Positions 8,141-16,587 of a DNA stretch of 64,000 nucleotides are shown here, one piece after another. The stretch's first letter is position 1. Every line of letters begins with the position of its first letter. This stretch comes from an uncultured Bacteroidales bacterium (GTDB taxonomy: Bacteria > Bacteroidota > Bacteroidia > Bacteroidales > F082): NCBI GenBank assembly GCA_946405575.1, contig CAMJHP010000002.1, forward strand, positions 1 through 64,000, in the 5' to 3' direction. The notes below the pieces were generated by a model, which saw nothing but the letters and a program-made list of their open reading frames with translations, ran no database searches and was not told the DNA's origin. A program made the position numbers and the translations under genes.

Positions 8141-8883
8141 ACGTATGCGTTTAATACTTCTGGGGATTCTCTAAATTCTTGATACGAGCTGTATCTTTGT
8201 ACCAAGCCATTATGCAAGAAAAGAATTTCATCAGCAACAGCTTCGATGAAATCTGAATTGTGTTCGATAACAAACAATGCTTTACCTTGCTCCTCCAACC
8301 TCTTTACAACAGTGGCCAACTTCTCGCGAAACACAGGGTTGACACCGGCTGCTGGCTCATCCAACAGCAAAACAGAAGCATTGCTGGCCATACAACAAGC
8401 CAGATTCAACAATTTCTGTTGTCCGTAGGATATTTCATTAGCTTTGCTCTCAGCAATGTCATCAATAAAGCAATCCCTCAACAATTGGTCAGCTTGCGTG
8501 GAATTATGTCTTTGCTCTTGGCTCACTTTTTTATTGGGCAATAATGTCTTCCACCACTTTTCACCTTCTTGTTCTGGAAACGACAGCATGACATTCTCTT
8601 TTACCGAAAGTTCACCAATTAGACGCATATTCTGAAATGTTCTCCCAATTCCACTCCTTTTGCGCTGATAAGGCCTTAGCTTGTTTATTGATTCCTCATC
8701 AAGCAATATATCGCCTGCATCCTGACGGACAAATCCGGAAATGATATTGAATAAAGTTGTCTTACCCGACCCATTCGTACCCATCAAAACAGAAATCGAC
8801 CCACCAGAAACACTAAAAGAAACATCCCGAAGAACCTCATGTTCTCCGTATGACTTCTTTATATTTCTGACAGTCAGTATCAT
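8137..8883 (-). CDS. livG: ABC transporter ATPase LivG
   Basis: A 248-aa ABC ATPase and the first gene of the operon. Walker A GTNGSGKT is at 35-42; GIGRTFQNMRLIGELSVKENVM is the Q-loop block typical of LivG; the signature is ISYGQQKLL and Walker B VLLLDEPAAGVNP, the latter characteristic of LivG. The start ATG is 102 bases downstream of a good -7 box. It heterodimerises with LivF. Confidence 0.9.
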   Translation of the reverse strand: MILTVRNIKKSYGEHEVLRDVSFSVSGGSISVLMGTNGSGKTTLFNIISGFVRQDAGDILLDEESINKLRPYQRKRSGIGRTFQNMRLIGELSVKENVMLSFPEQEGEKWWKTLLPNKKVSQEQRHNSTQADQLLRDCFIDDIAESKANEISYGQQKLLNLACCMASNASVLLLDEPAAGVNPVFREKLATVVKRLEEQGKALFVIEHNSDFIEAVADEILFLHNGLVQRYSSYQEFRESPEVLNAYV

Positions 8884-8985
8884 ATTTCTTTGACAACTTG
8901 TATTACTTTGAGTTTATTGATTCTCTTATAATCAATTCGTCTATGATGAATTAACCGTACATTCGGTACTTTATTATAATAGGGA

Positions 8986-9018
8986 GCAAAATTACAAAAA
9001 ACATTTCATCCATGCAAA
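8986..9018 (-). promoter_or_regulatory. Promoter of the livG-AlaRS-like operon
   Basis: On the minus strand TTTG (9018-9015) and TAATTTTGC (9994-style -7 at 8994-8986) are separated by 20 bases, the normal Bacteroidota spacing. The leader to livG is about 100 bases, long enough to hold regulatory structure, though none is obvious. Confidence 0.7.
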
Positions 9019-9155
9019 ATGAAGAAAAAATAAAGAACATCGCAGGTTCAAATAGAAAGTGTAACAACAGAAATCCCGATGAAATCTATCGTTAGCATGA
9101 TAGCATCTATGTTCGTATGTCGGGTTGACAAATTAAATATTTTCTCAAAAAACCA

Positions 9156-9186
9156 TTGCAACAAAATATAAAAAAGCTACCTTTGC
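9156..9186 (+). promoter_or_regulatory. Promoter of the DUF4143-type ATPase gene
   Basis: TTG (9156-9158) and TACCTTTGC (9178-9186) are separated by 19 bases. Transcription should start around 9190-9192, just before the palindrome at 9199-9212. Confidence 0.7.
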
Positions 9187-9198
9187 ACCCGATAAATC

Positions 9199-9212
9199 TG
9201 TCACATGTGACA
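9199..9212. promoter_or_regulatory. Perfect palindrome in the ATPase leader
   Basis: TGTCACATGTGACA is a perfect 14-bp palindrome beginning 13 bp after the -7 box and ending 14 bp before the ATG. Position and symmetry fit a repressor operator, possibly autoregulation. The binding protein is unknown. Confidence 0.45.
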
Positions 9213-9226
9213 CAAAAAACGAATAA

Positions 9227-10480
9227 ATGGAAATCAGACGAGACTTATACTTGCAGAAGCTGATTGACCGTCGGCACAATGGATTGATTAAAGTCGTGAC
9301 GGGAGTACGTCGATGCGGAAAATCATACCTGGTGTTCAACCTGTTCAACGACTATCTGAAATCAAACGGCATTGATGACAGACATATTATCAAAGTGAAT
9401 TTGGAGAACCGCAGAAATAAGAAGCTTCGCAATCCTGATGCACTCCTTGAATATCTTGACGGAAAGTTTGTCGACAAGCAAATGCACTACATCTTGCTTG
9501 ATGAAGTGCAGATGGTGGATGAGTTTGAGGATGTGCTGAATAGCTATCTTGACATTCCCAATGCGGATGTGTATGTGACCGGCTCAAACGCCCGATTCCT
9601 TTCAAAAGATGTCATCACCGAGTTCCGTGGCCGAGGCGACGAGGTGAAGATTTATCCCCTCTCGTTTGTCGAGTTCATGACCGCTTACAACGGAAGCAAA
9701 CAACTGGGCCTGGACGAATTCATGACATTCGGAGGCCTTCCCCTGATACTCACCTATAAGACCGAAGAGCAGAAATCAGCATATCTGAAAAACCTGTTTG
9801 AAGAAACCTATATCAAAGACATCAAGGAACGTTATCAAATCAGGCACGAAGAAGAGTTTGAAGAGCTGCTCAACATCATTTCTTCGTCCATCGGGAGCCT
9901 CACCAACCCGACAAAGCTGTCCAAGACCTTCAAAAGCGTGAAGCAAGTGACCATCGACCCCGAAACCATCAAGAACTATCTCGAATACCTTTGCGACTCA
10001 TTCCTTGTGTCAAAAGCCATGCGCTATGATGTCAAAGGCAAAAAGTATATCGACACCCCATCCAAGTATTATTTCTCTGACATGGGTTTGCGCAACGCCC
10101 GCATCAATTTCCGACAGGACGAAAAGACCCACATAATGGAAAATGTCATTTACAATGAGCTGTTGATTCGTGGCTTCAACGTTGACGTGGGTGTCGTCCC
10201 CGTGGTCATCCGCGACGAGAACGGCAAGCAAAAGCGTTCCCAATTGGAGATTGACTTTGTGTGCAACCAAGGCAGCAAACGCTATTATATCCAATCGGCC
10301 TTCCGGATAAACAGCGAGAGCAAGGAGCAACAAGAACAAGCCTCTTTAAACAAGGTGAACGACTCGTTCAAAAAGATCATCATCACTGGCGAGGAATGCC
10401 TCGTCCATCGCAACGATTACGGTATCACTACGATGAGTATCTATGACTTTCTTCTTAACTCTAATGCTTTGGAATTATAG
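9227..10480 (+). CDS. AAA ATPase with DUF4143-type C-terminus
   Basis: 417 aa. Walker A GVRRCGKS is at 26-33 and Walker B YILLDEVQ at 88-95; FTGSNARFLS-like VYVTGSNARFLSKD and YPLSFVEFM follow, as in the family AAA_14 plus DUF4143. The C-terminal part (ENVIYNELLIRGFNVDVG...QLEIDFVCNQGSKRYYIQSAF) has the layout of a PD-(D/E)XK-like nuclease fold: Glu, Asp-x-Phe, then a Gln in place of the usual ExK. Such ATPases are common and variable in number in Bacteroidales; their cellular role is not known. It is monocistronic, with its own promoter, and faces the next operon tail to tail. Confidence 0.85.
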   Translation: MEIRRDLYLQKLIDRRHNGLIKVVTGVRRCGKSYLVFNLFNDYLKSNGIDDRHIIKVNLENRRNKKLRNPDALLEYLDGKFVDKQMHYILLDEVQMVDEFEDVLNSYLDIPNADVYVTGSNARFLSKDVITEFRGRGDEVKIYPLSFVEFMTAYNGSKQLGLDEFMTFGGLPLILTYKTEEQKSAYLKNLFEETYIKDIKERYQIRHEEEFEELLNIISSSIGSLTNPTKLSKTFKSVKQVTIDPETIKNYLEYLCDSFLVSKAMRYDVKGKKYIDTPSKYYFSDMGLRNARINFRQDEKTHIMENVIYNELLIRGFNVDVGVVPVVIRDENGKQKRSQLEIDFVCNQGSKRYYIQSAFRINSESKEQQEQASLNKVNDSFKKIIITGEECLVHRNDYGITTMSIYDFLLNSNALEL

Positions 10481-10596
10481 ACATTGAAAAGCTAATCTCC
10501 TCTGATCAAACTCTTTCCCCTCACCCAAGGGTAAGATAATATACCATTGAAGAAAAACATAAAAAATGCACTTTTTATAATGTACAGAAAAAAAGA

Positions 10597-10622
10597 AAAG
10601 TAACGACAAATGCCGTTACTTT
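10597..10622. terminator. Bidirectional terminator candidate
   Basis: AAAGTAACG and CGTTACTTT form a 9-bp stem with an 8-base loop, with A-rich sequence before and T/C-rich sequence after. It lies between the converging ATPase gene and the regulon A operon and could end both transcripts. Confidence 0.5.
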
Positions 10623-10679
10623 CCCTTTTCCCCCTCAACCTAACAGGTCGAAGCTTTTTCGAGCGAAACAATAAACCGC

Positions 10680-11171
10680 TCAATGGAACATATCATCGGT
10701 TAGTTTGAGGGTGTAGGTTCTTGTACCTTCATAGCCTTCATCGTCAGGATTGCAAGTCCATGCTTCGCGCTTAAAGAAGAAACGCTGGCCTTCAGTGGCG
10801 TTATCATCATGTCGAAAGATGATGGTAGATGCACCATCAGAACTCCGAGTGATTCTTACACTGTCAAAATCTGACATCAACTGGGTAAACGCCTGCTCAT
10901 TTGTTACAGATACGTGAGGCCCTCCTCCCGCGTTAAAAGAACTAATCGATACCTTTTCCATTTGAATTCCTGCATTGGTGGTATAAGGTGTTGTGTAATT
11001 TGTTACACCATTTTGATATGCATTACTCCATCCAATAAGTGTAATAGTGTCATTTGTCTCCCCTTTGAGTACAAAATCGACATCCACAAAATGTTCACAA
11101 GCTGAAAACAATATAGATAATGAAATAAGCAAAACCAACAACAATGAGTGTTTACAGATTTTATTCTTCAT
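10680..11171 (-). CDS. Small lipoprotein, last gene of regulon A
   Basis: 163 aa, not recognised. A hydrophobic signal (residues 8-24) ends in a lipobox LFSAC, so the mature protein should be a lipoprotein. The rest is beta-rich with GETNDTITLIGWSNAYQNG and IIFRHDDNATEGQRFFFKREAW. It follows the metallopeptidase lipoprotein by 24 bases and is probably co-transcribed with it. An envelope role is all that can be inferred. Confidence 0.7.
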   Translation of the reverse strand: MKNKICKHSLLLVLLISLSILFSACEHFVDVDFVLKGETNDTITLIGWSNAYQNGVTNYTTPYTTNAGIQMEKVSISSFNAGGGPHVSVTNEQAFTQLMSDFDSVRITRSSDGASTIIFRHDDNATEGQRFFFKREAWTCNPDDEGYEGTRTYTLKLTDDMFH

Positions 11172-11195
11172 TTCTATTTTCCTCCATAGATTAGA

Positions 11196-13088
11196 TTAAT
11201 AACCATAGGTTGTAAAAAGCTGGTTTATTTTAGTTGCATTGCTCTGATAAGCAGAAAGCAGTTTCGATTTTAAGCTTCCTCCATTTAATGTGGTACTTGT
11301 CATGCAATTATATACAGGAGACAAATCACTCAGGCTACCAATATGCAGATTGTCTGTAATATAATTGATAATCTGAAGTGTTTGACCATTTATCAACTTA
11401 GATTGCGAATCTACTTCATTGTCAACGATATCCCAAAATAGCCCTGTCAATAACCAACAGTTCATGTAGCCTGACATTGTTGGCGATTGAGAAGGTCTAG
11501 TCCGCATAGTGAATCCTTCTATTTGATTCTTGTATTTATATGAATTGGCATTACCATCATAATAATGGTTCATACATTTATTGCAAACAAAATCTGCCCA
11601 TCCTTCACACAAAGCAATTAATTGTCCACTTGCATCAGATGGAATAAGACCATTCTGATAAGGATCGTGATTAGAATTGTTCAAAATGTTTTCAAATTCA
11701 CGACGGACAAACTCACTCCAGAAACTGCCTCCAGCTTTGACACCATGACTAAAATGTCCAGCTTCATGGAACAAAACATCTTCAATGTTCTCAACATCTT
11801 GGCTTGAACTAGAAAAAGAGAGTACAATATCGGGATAAAGATGTCCAAATAACAAACCAAACTGTGTTCCTATGGGATAGGTAATTGGTGCAAAGTATTG
11901 AAGCCAACCTGAAAGCAATCCATTGTATGTAACCGCCCATGTGTATTTTTTTGCCATGGGTGTCGCCCCTCCCATTCCATTTGAGGAAACCATTACCCAG
12001 ATATTGGCATCATTATGAATTCCTGTAACGCCACAAGATTCCATATGTTGGTTATATTTGTACAAAGCGTTACTGACAATGGCTTTATACCAAAGATGAG
12101 TATTGGTATTGTCTATTTTGATTACTTTGTATGGGCCCGAAGAACCTTGGTTCATATAACAAATGGCATCAGAAGTGGCAATACCAAGCATCTCGTTCCA
12201 ACTTTTGCGGATAATGTAGTCACCATTGCGCCATGTTGCTCTTACCTTTACTTCACCACGCATCTTCTTGTTAAGTTTGAAATGGCCATTAGCATCGGTA
12301 AAAACCGCATAAGGGATACCCCATCTCACAATTTGGAGTTTTGTGTTTTTAACTGGCTCATAATTGTTACCTGAGGTTTGAACTTTCAAGATTCCTTCAG
12401 GATAGTAGTTCCCACTTCCTTTTGTTGATTCTGGAAGAGCAAGATATTCAGGCAATGTGGAAACGCTTAAGTCCTCACCATTATACTGGATACCTAATTG
12501 ATCGGCATTTCCGGTAAGCACATACGAAACAACAGTAAGGTCAAACTGTTCTTCATCAGGGTCGAAAAGGGTGTCAATCACCGTATAGGGAACAGCAGGA
12601 AGGACATCACCAATCGGAATGCTGGCATAAAGAGGGGCAAACTTGTTTTGTGTTTCCTCTGAAACGGAAATGTAACTCCCTTCTTGCAATACTACATTCT
12701 GAATTGGGTAGTTGTACAAGGCATACGTGTTGCATAAGGAGTCAAGCAAAGTAAGATGCTCGTTGGTAGTTGGATTAAACTGCACATAGTAATGGGTTGG
12801 AAAAACCACTATCAAACCGTGGTTAGAATTGGCATTGATGAAATTTGCTGCCGTACGCATATTCCTTAATGAGAATGGAATACCCCTGTCGTTTCCGATT
12901 ACCATCATACTTGACCCATCACCATCTCTTGCCCCACTAACAGGAAGCTCAGATGTTGTGTACGAAAGTGGTGATGAAGGATCTTGAAATTGGTTTTCAG
13001 TAGCTGTTTCTTGTTTTTTGCAGCTAAAAGCCAACAATGCCATAGCTGTCAACATGAACATTGTTTTGATTTTGTTTTTACTAAACAT
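11196..13088 (-). CDS. Lipoprotein zinc metallopeptidase, HEAGH...EGWAD type
   Basis: 630 aa. The signal ends in the lipobox LAFSC (Cys23). VLFHEAGHFSHG (HEAGH at 441-445) supplies two zinc ligands and the catalytic Glu, and CEGWADF (495-499) about 50 residues later supplies a Glu in the way of gluzincins. A carboxypeptidase-regulatory-like beta segment lies at about 245-290 (PVKNTKLQIVRW...DANGHFKLNKKMRGEVKVRA). I infer a surface or periplasmic protease attached to the outer membrane. It lies within the long operon downstream of the regulon A operators. The family cannot be fixed more precisely without a profile search. Confidence 0.72.
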   Translation of the reverse strand: MFSKNKIKTMFMLTAMALLAFSCKKQETATENQFQDPSSPLSYTTSELPVSGARDGDGSSMMVIGNDRGIPFSLRNMRTAANFINANSNHGLIVVFPTHYYVQFNPTTNEHLTLLDSLCNTYALYNYPIQNVVLQEGSYISVSEETQNKFAPLYASIPIGDVLPAVPYTVIDTLFDPDEEQFDLTVVSYVLTGNADQLGIQYNGEDLSVSTLPEYLALPESTKGSGNYYPEGILKVQTSGNNYEPVKNTKLQIVRWGIPYAVFTDANGHFKLNKKMRGEVKVRATWRNGDYIIRKSWNEMLGIATSDAICYMNQGSSGPYKVIKIDNTNTHLWYKAIVSNALYKYNQHMESCGVTGIHNDANIWVMVSSNGMGGATPMAKKYTWAVTYNGLLSGWLQYFAPITYPIGTQFGLLFGHLYPDIVLSFSSSSQDVENIEDVLFHEAGHFSHGVKAGGSFWSEFVRREFENILNNSNHDPYQNGLIPSDASGQLIALCEGWADFVCNKCMNHYYDGNANSYKYKNQIEGFTMRTRPSQSPTMSGYMNCWLLTGLFWDIVDNEVDSQSKLINGQTLQIINYITDNLHIGSLSDLSPVYNCMTSTTLNGGSLKSKLLSAYQSNATKINQLFTTYGY

Positions 13089-13140
13089 GATTTTAAATTT
13101 TTAAAGGTTTAACATTTAATTATTGATAAAAGTATCGTTT

Positions 13141-13404
13141 TCATTTGTCGCTTTCACTCCGTCCCATCCCATTACGCATCCTTTCTCTTCGAGGAATTAG
13201 TTTATAGAATGTTTTCATGGAGTCTTCTTTCAAGCTGTCTGGCTTGGCTTCAACCCTCTCCCCTTTCCCCCTCTGAGAGGGGGGCTGGGGAGATTCCTTG
13301 CGGTTTCCCTGGTGGCATTCTGTCAAAAGAAAGAAAACAACGGAAATCATTGCAAACAAGGGTACCAACAGTCTTGTTTTTCCTTTTTTCTTCACCTTAT
13401 CCAT
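13141..13404 (-). CDS. Small putative lipoprotein carrying a palindromic insert
   Basis: 87 aa. A Lys-rich start and hydrophobic stretch (10-29) ending in LLTEC suggest a lipoprotein, although the lipobox is imperfect. Residues about 37-50 are encoded by a 35-base REP-like palindrome, which reads through in frame. The C-terminal stretch EDSMKTFYKL...RMRNGMGRS has an eroded relative at 38585-38685. The gene is 7 bases after the hydrolase gene and 52 before the metallopeptidase. It may be a decaying member of a small repeated gene family rather than a functional gene. Confidence 0.5.
   Translation of the reverse strand: MDKVKKKGKTRLLVPLFAMISVVFFLLTECHQGNRKESPQPPSQRGKGERVEAKPDSLKEDSMKTFYKLIPRRERMRNGMGRSESDK
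13258..13292. repeat. REP-like palindrome inside a small gene
   Basis: Arms CTCCCC and CCCCCTCT pair with AGAGGGGG and GGGGAG around a single G, with a 3-base mismatch (TTT against GCT). C/G-run palindromes of this kind are dispersed repeats in many Bacteroidota and Cyanobacteria. It adds Pro/Arg-rich residues to the host protein. Confidence 0.7.
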
Positions 13405-13411
13405 AGCTCTT

Positions 13412-16006
13412 CTATTTCATTACCTGCATTTTCAACACACCATTTGTTTCACCATTGGCTCTTACAATGCCAATGTACATTCCAGTGGGAAGCGATGATG
13501 TGTTCACCATGGTGGTATACCGTCCTGCTCCCATATTCTGGCGGTCTTCTACGGTAAACATTTTTACACCCATTAGGTTATACACATCAATTTCCACTTT
13601 TGCATTCTTTTCCAGCTCATATTCAATAGTCGTATAATCGCTACAGGGATTAGGATAGCTTCTTGGAAGTTTTTCACTACTTGTTGGGGCTATACTTTCA
13701 TGTATTTCTGTATAAGTCTGTTCTTCAGGTTGTTTCTCGTCAATTTCAGTGTTTCTTCCCAAAGAGTTCTCTGGCAACCAAGAAGATGAACAAAGAAACT
13801 CTGAAACACTAACATTAACCATGCCTGTTCCCAAAGGTTTCAAATGAGTTCCATCCCTAAGTTGAATAGTACCTTCACAACGTAGAAGAACATCTCCACT
13901 ATCGTTTTGTACAACAAAATTTCCAGTAGGAAGGTTAGAAGTAACATTTTTGCCTACCAAAATACTATGACGTGCCTCGAAAACCTTTGGACTATTGACT
14001 ACTCGATTCTGAAGATTCAGATCAATAACACCTAATTCATTTAAAATCCAACCAATATTGGCCAACGTTACATCAACATGATATTCATTTGTATCAGGTG
14101 CATAAATAACATCAAATGGCGAAGCGTTTGAAGACGGATGAGGATATCCTGTTATATTATGCACATTACAATTTACATCGGTCACATTTTGAAGACATAA
14201 TGAACTAACTATCGGAATAAAACAAACAATTGGATAATCTGTAGTAATATCTCCATAACCTCCAGTATCACCATCAGCAATAACTTCGTTCACGTTTCTT
14301 CCTCCTCCAGGTGCCCCATCATAAGGATAAGTACCTTGAACATAAACCTTTAACGAAACATATAAGTCCCAGTCAAATTTGACGATACTTCCTTCAAATA
14401 TCATTTGTCTTCCGCCATTTCGAGCTGGAAGAGCCCAAGTATTTCCTTTTACAAGTCCAAGTAAATACCTATATTCTATCATTTGTTCTCCGGGTTCGAA
14501 GTATATCTGACTCTCTCCACTTCCATTAGCAATACCTATACGTCTGCATTGTGTTGGAAACTGAAAGTATGGGTCATTAAGTAGATTCATTCGCAGAATT
14601 GTTGGACTCAATTGAGATGAATAATGATAGATAAGCATCTGCTTGGCCGCAGGAGTGTCTAACATGGCTTTTGCCTCAATAGCAGCATCTTTTTTCCCTT
14701 CTGTTGCAAAAAAATCAATCCAAAGTTGATCGCCTAAAGGAATATTTGCTCCTAAATGTGGAGAATCGAAGGACACATACGAATGAGTGTTATGATTAAT
14801 GTTGTTTTGTTCCATATAACTAAGTGCATAACGAGTAATAAGACCTCCCATGCTTGGTCCAATGATGGTTAATTCGGCATCAGAACCATTATTTCGCAAT
14901 TGTTCATTTACTTGATTTATAAGCGAAACCATAACAAATGCGTTTCGTTGTATATAATCAGCCCCTTTGTCATAATCAAGAATAACAAAATCAAAGCCCT
15001 CTTGCCTTGCATTCTCAAGGAAATCTTCTTTGTTTAACATATTATAAAGCGAGTCTATTATATTAGTCCCATTTGGATCAAAGCCATCAGAAACAATAAT
15101 GGGTTTTCTTAATCGATGGTTATTACCACAACCATAGTATACATATGCGGTTCCAAGCCCATAAGAACCATTGAACGGAACATACCCTGTAACTCTAAAG
15201 CTATCATCATATGAGATAGTTGATCTATCTTTTACTACCACTTTTAACTTTGAATATAATACAACATTATTCGACAGAGTAATCCTTACAATTAGATTCT
15301 TAGTTCCTGTTTGTGAATAATTTACTGTGATAATGCGATTGTTGATGACACCAGATTGTATTGGGATGTTCACAAAACCCCTTCCATCGCCATAATTAAT
15401 TTCAAAAGATGAGAGGGTTTCATTGGTATTGCTCAAATAGAAGTGATTGTCTATCTTAAAAGAGACTTGACCTAATCCTATTGTATTCGTGAAAGTAGTG
15501 GCGGCAAATAGTCTTTTTTCTTCGTAAGGCGATTCTAGTCTGCCATTTACATCATATAGTTTCCCATCATTAAGGTAGATTAGGTTACTATCCAATGCAT
15601 ATGGCTTTATCTGATGGTATTTCATATTGAGAATAACAATTGGGATGACGCCTTGATGCAAATGAGAATCAAGTGAGTCTTTTAGGTCTTCTGGAACAGG
15701 CATATCAGGTTCAGATATTGAGGAATGATATAATTGTCGATACACTTGTTTCCATTGACCAAATGTAATAACAGAATCCGTTTGACCATCATACTGGTCT
15801 AATGAAACAAAGGGAATAACCTTATCTGACAACAAACCAGAGGTAATCAAACTCTTGTCAAGAGGCTCGATACAATCTGCTATGCTTTCAAGAAATGGTT
15901 TATTCGTCCCTTGTTTCTCAGTACTAAGTATGATTGTGTCTTGTGTCATTGCCAGGTGGGGAATGAACAAAGCCACAAATAGAGTAAATAAGATTTTCTT
16001 AATCAT
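13412..16006 (-). CDS. T9SS-exported alpha/beta hydrolase (lipase-like)
   Basis: 864 aa. A signal peptide spans residues 1-21. After a beta-rich N-terminal part (about 165-260) comes the hydrolase: KPIIVSDGFDPNG (301-313), VILDYDKGADYIQRNA, and IIGPSMGGLITRYALSY with nucleophile Ser385 in GPSMGG, then SFDSPHLGANIP. This is the layout of PGAP1-like and lipase-class hydrolases. The last 80 residues are a T9SS sorting domain: SYPNPCSDYTTIEYEL..VYNLMGVKMF..LPTGMYIGIV. It should be exported to the surface or medium and cleave an ester or amide whose identity is unknown. It is in the regulon A operon. Confidence 0.8.
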   Translation of the reverse strand: MIKKILFTLFVALFIPHLAMTQDTIILSTEKQGTNKPFLESIADCIEPLDKSLITSGLLSDKVIPFVSLDQYDGQTDSVITFGQWKQVYRQLYHSSISEPDMPVPEDLKDSLDSHLHQGVIPIVILNMKYHQIKPYALDSNLIYLNDGKLYDVNGRLESPYEEKRLFAATTFTNTIGLGQVSFKIDNHFYLSNTNETLSSFEINYGDGRGFVNIPIQSGVINNRIITVNYSQTGTKNLIVRITLSNNVVLYSKLKVVVKDRSTISYDDSFRVTGYVPFNGSYGLGTAYVYYGCGNNHRLRKPIIVSDGFDPNGTNIIDSLYNMLNKEDFLENARQEGFDFVILDYDKGADYIQRNAFVMVSLINQVNEQLRNNGSDAELTIIGPSMGGLITRYALSYMEQNNINHNTHSYVSFDSPHLGANIPLGDQLWIDFFATEGKKDAAIEAKAMLDTPAAKQMLIYHYSSQLSPTILRMNLLNDPYFQFPTQCRRIGIANGSGESQIYFEPGEQMIEYRYLLGLVKGNTWALPARNGGRQMIFEGSIVKFDWDLYVSLKVYVQGTYPYDGAPGGGRNVNEVIADGDTGGYGDITTDYPIVCFIPIVSSLCLQNVTDVNCNVHNITGYPHPSSNASPFDVIYAPDTNEYHVDVTLANIGWILNELGVIDLNLQNRVVNSPKVFEARHSILVGKNVTSNLPTGNFVVQNDSGDVLLRCEGTIQLRDGTHLKPLGTGMVNVSVSEFLCSSSWLPENSLGRNTEIDEKQPEEQTYTEIHESIAPTSSEKLPRSYPNPCSDYTTIEYELEKNAKVEIDVYNLMGVKMFTVEDRQNMGAGRYTTMVNTSSLPTGMYIGIVRANGETNGVLKMQVMK

Positions 16007-16048
16007 AATTGTTGATTTTTAATTGTTATTATTTCGTTTGTTTTGGCA

Positions 16049-16576
16049 TTATGGTTCAAGCTTGTTTTTTTGATTAAAGTCATAACCAAGAAGAATTCCG
16101 AAACGCGGGTAATACCTATCCGAAACGACATTTGCTTCTCTCTTATTGGTGGTTCCAACATAAGCCATTCCATACAGTCCTTTATAGATGTTTTGTTTAT
16201 GGCCAATTGTGAATGAAAAAGCCTTTACATCTTCTACTTTGCGTACTCCTGTTTCTTCGGTTTGATAATGGTGTTTATCGACAACACCATAGTTTACGCC
16301 GACAAAAAGACCTTTAAAGACATAACACTTCACACCAACATCAAATCCCAAATTCGGATGGTCACCAGTAAGTTTAAAATTCTCATAACCAAAAAAATAT
16401 GAACCTCCTATTGCAGCATTGGCTGAAATGCATTTATATCGGACTTCTGTACCTATTCCTACTAATCCTCCCAGATTTGTACCTAATCCAGATCCAGTGT
16501 ATACCGATGGTGTAATCTGAGAAAACAAGGACAGGTTAATTCCGAAAAAGAGTATTATTGTTGTTATCCATTTCAT
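16049..16576 (-). CDS. Small outer-membrane beta-barrel-like protein
   Basis: 175 aa. A signal peptide (1-20, ending LFSQ) precedes alternating hydrophobic strands with many Gly and Tyr: VGIGTEVRYKC, ANAAIGGSYFFGYE, LGFDVGVKCYVFKGLFVGVNYGV, SFTIGHKQNIYKGLYGMAYVG, RFGILLGYDF. The pattern and length fit an eight-strand outer-membrane barrel. It lies 11 bases after the YadA-head-like gene, so the two may work together at the surface. No family name is claimed. Confidence 0.65.
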   Translation of the reverse strand: MKWITTIILFFGINLSLFSQITPSVYTGSGLGTNLGGLVGIGTEVRYKCISANAAIGGSYFFGYENFKLTGDHPNLGFDVGVKCYVFKGLFVGVNYGVVDKHHYQTEETGVRKVEDVKAFSFTIGHKQNIYKGLYGMAYVGTTNKREANVVSDRYYPRFGILLGYDFNQKNKLEP

Positions 16577-16587
16577 TTTGACGGGTT

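Larger units (their letters stand above)
8884..9226. other. Divergent intergenic region with two promoters
   Basis: This 343-base A+T-rich region separates the leftward livG operon from the rightward ATPase gene. It holds one promoter for each side (8986-9018 minus; 9156-9186 plus) and the palindrome at 9199-9212. Between 9020 and 9155 I see no further gene or clear structure apart from a short imperfect repeat CTATC/GATAG near 9085. Confidence 0.6.

Noticed and set aside
10492-10683. Open frame of 63 codons on the minus strand after the ATPase gene
   Set aside because: It runs through the terminator hairpin, has no promoter or recognisable protein features, and has low-complexity Phe-rich sequence.
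12185-12210. TCCAACTTTTGCGGA resembling the regulon operators
   Set aside because: It is inside the metallopeptidase coding sequence, matches only one half and has no partner copy or promoter nearby.
13252-13300. C/G-rich palindrome as a terminator of the hydrolase gene
   Set aside because: It is inside the next coding frame and is not followed by T-rich sequence; it fits a dispersed repeat better.
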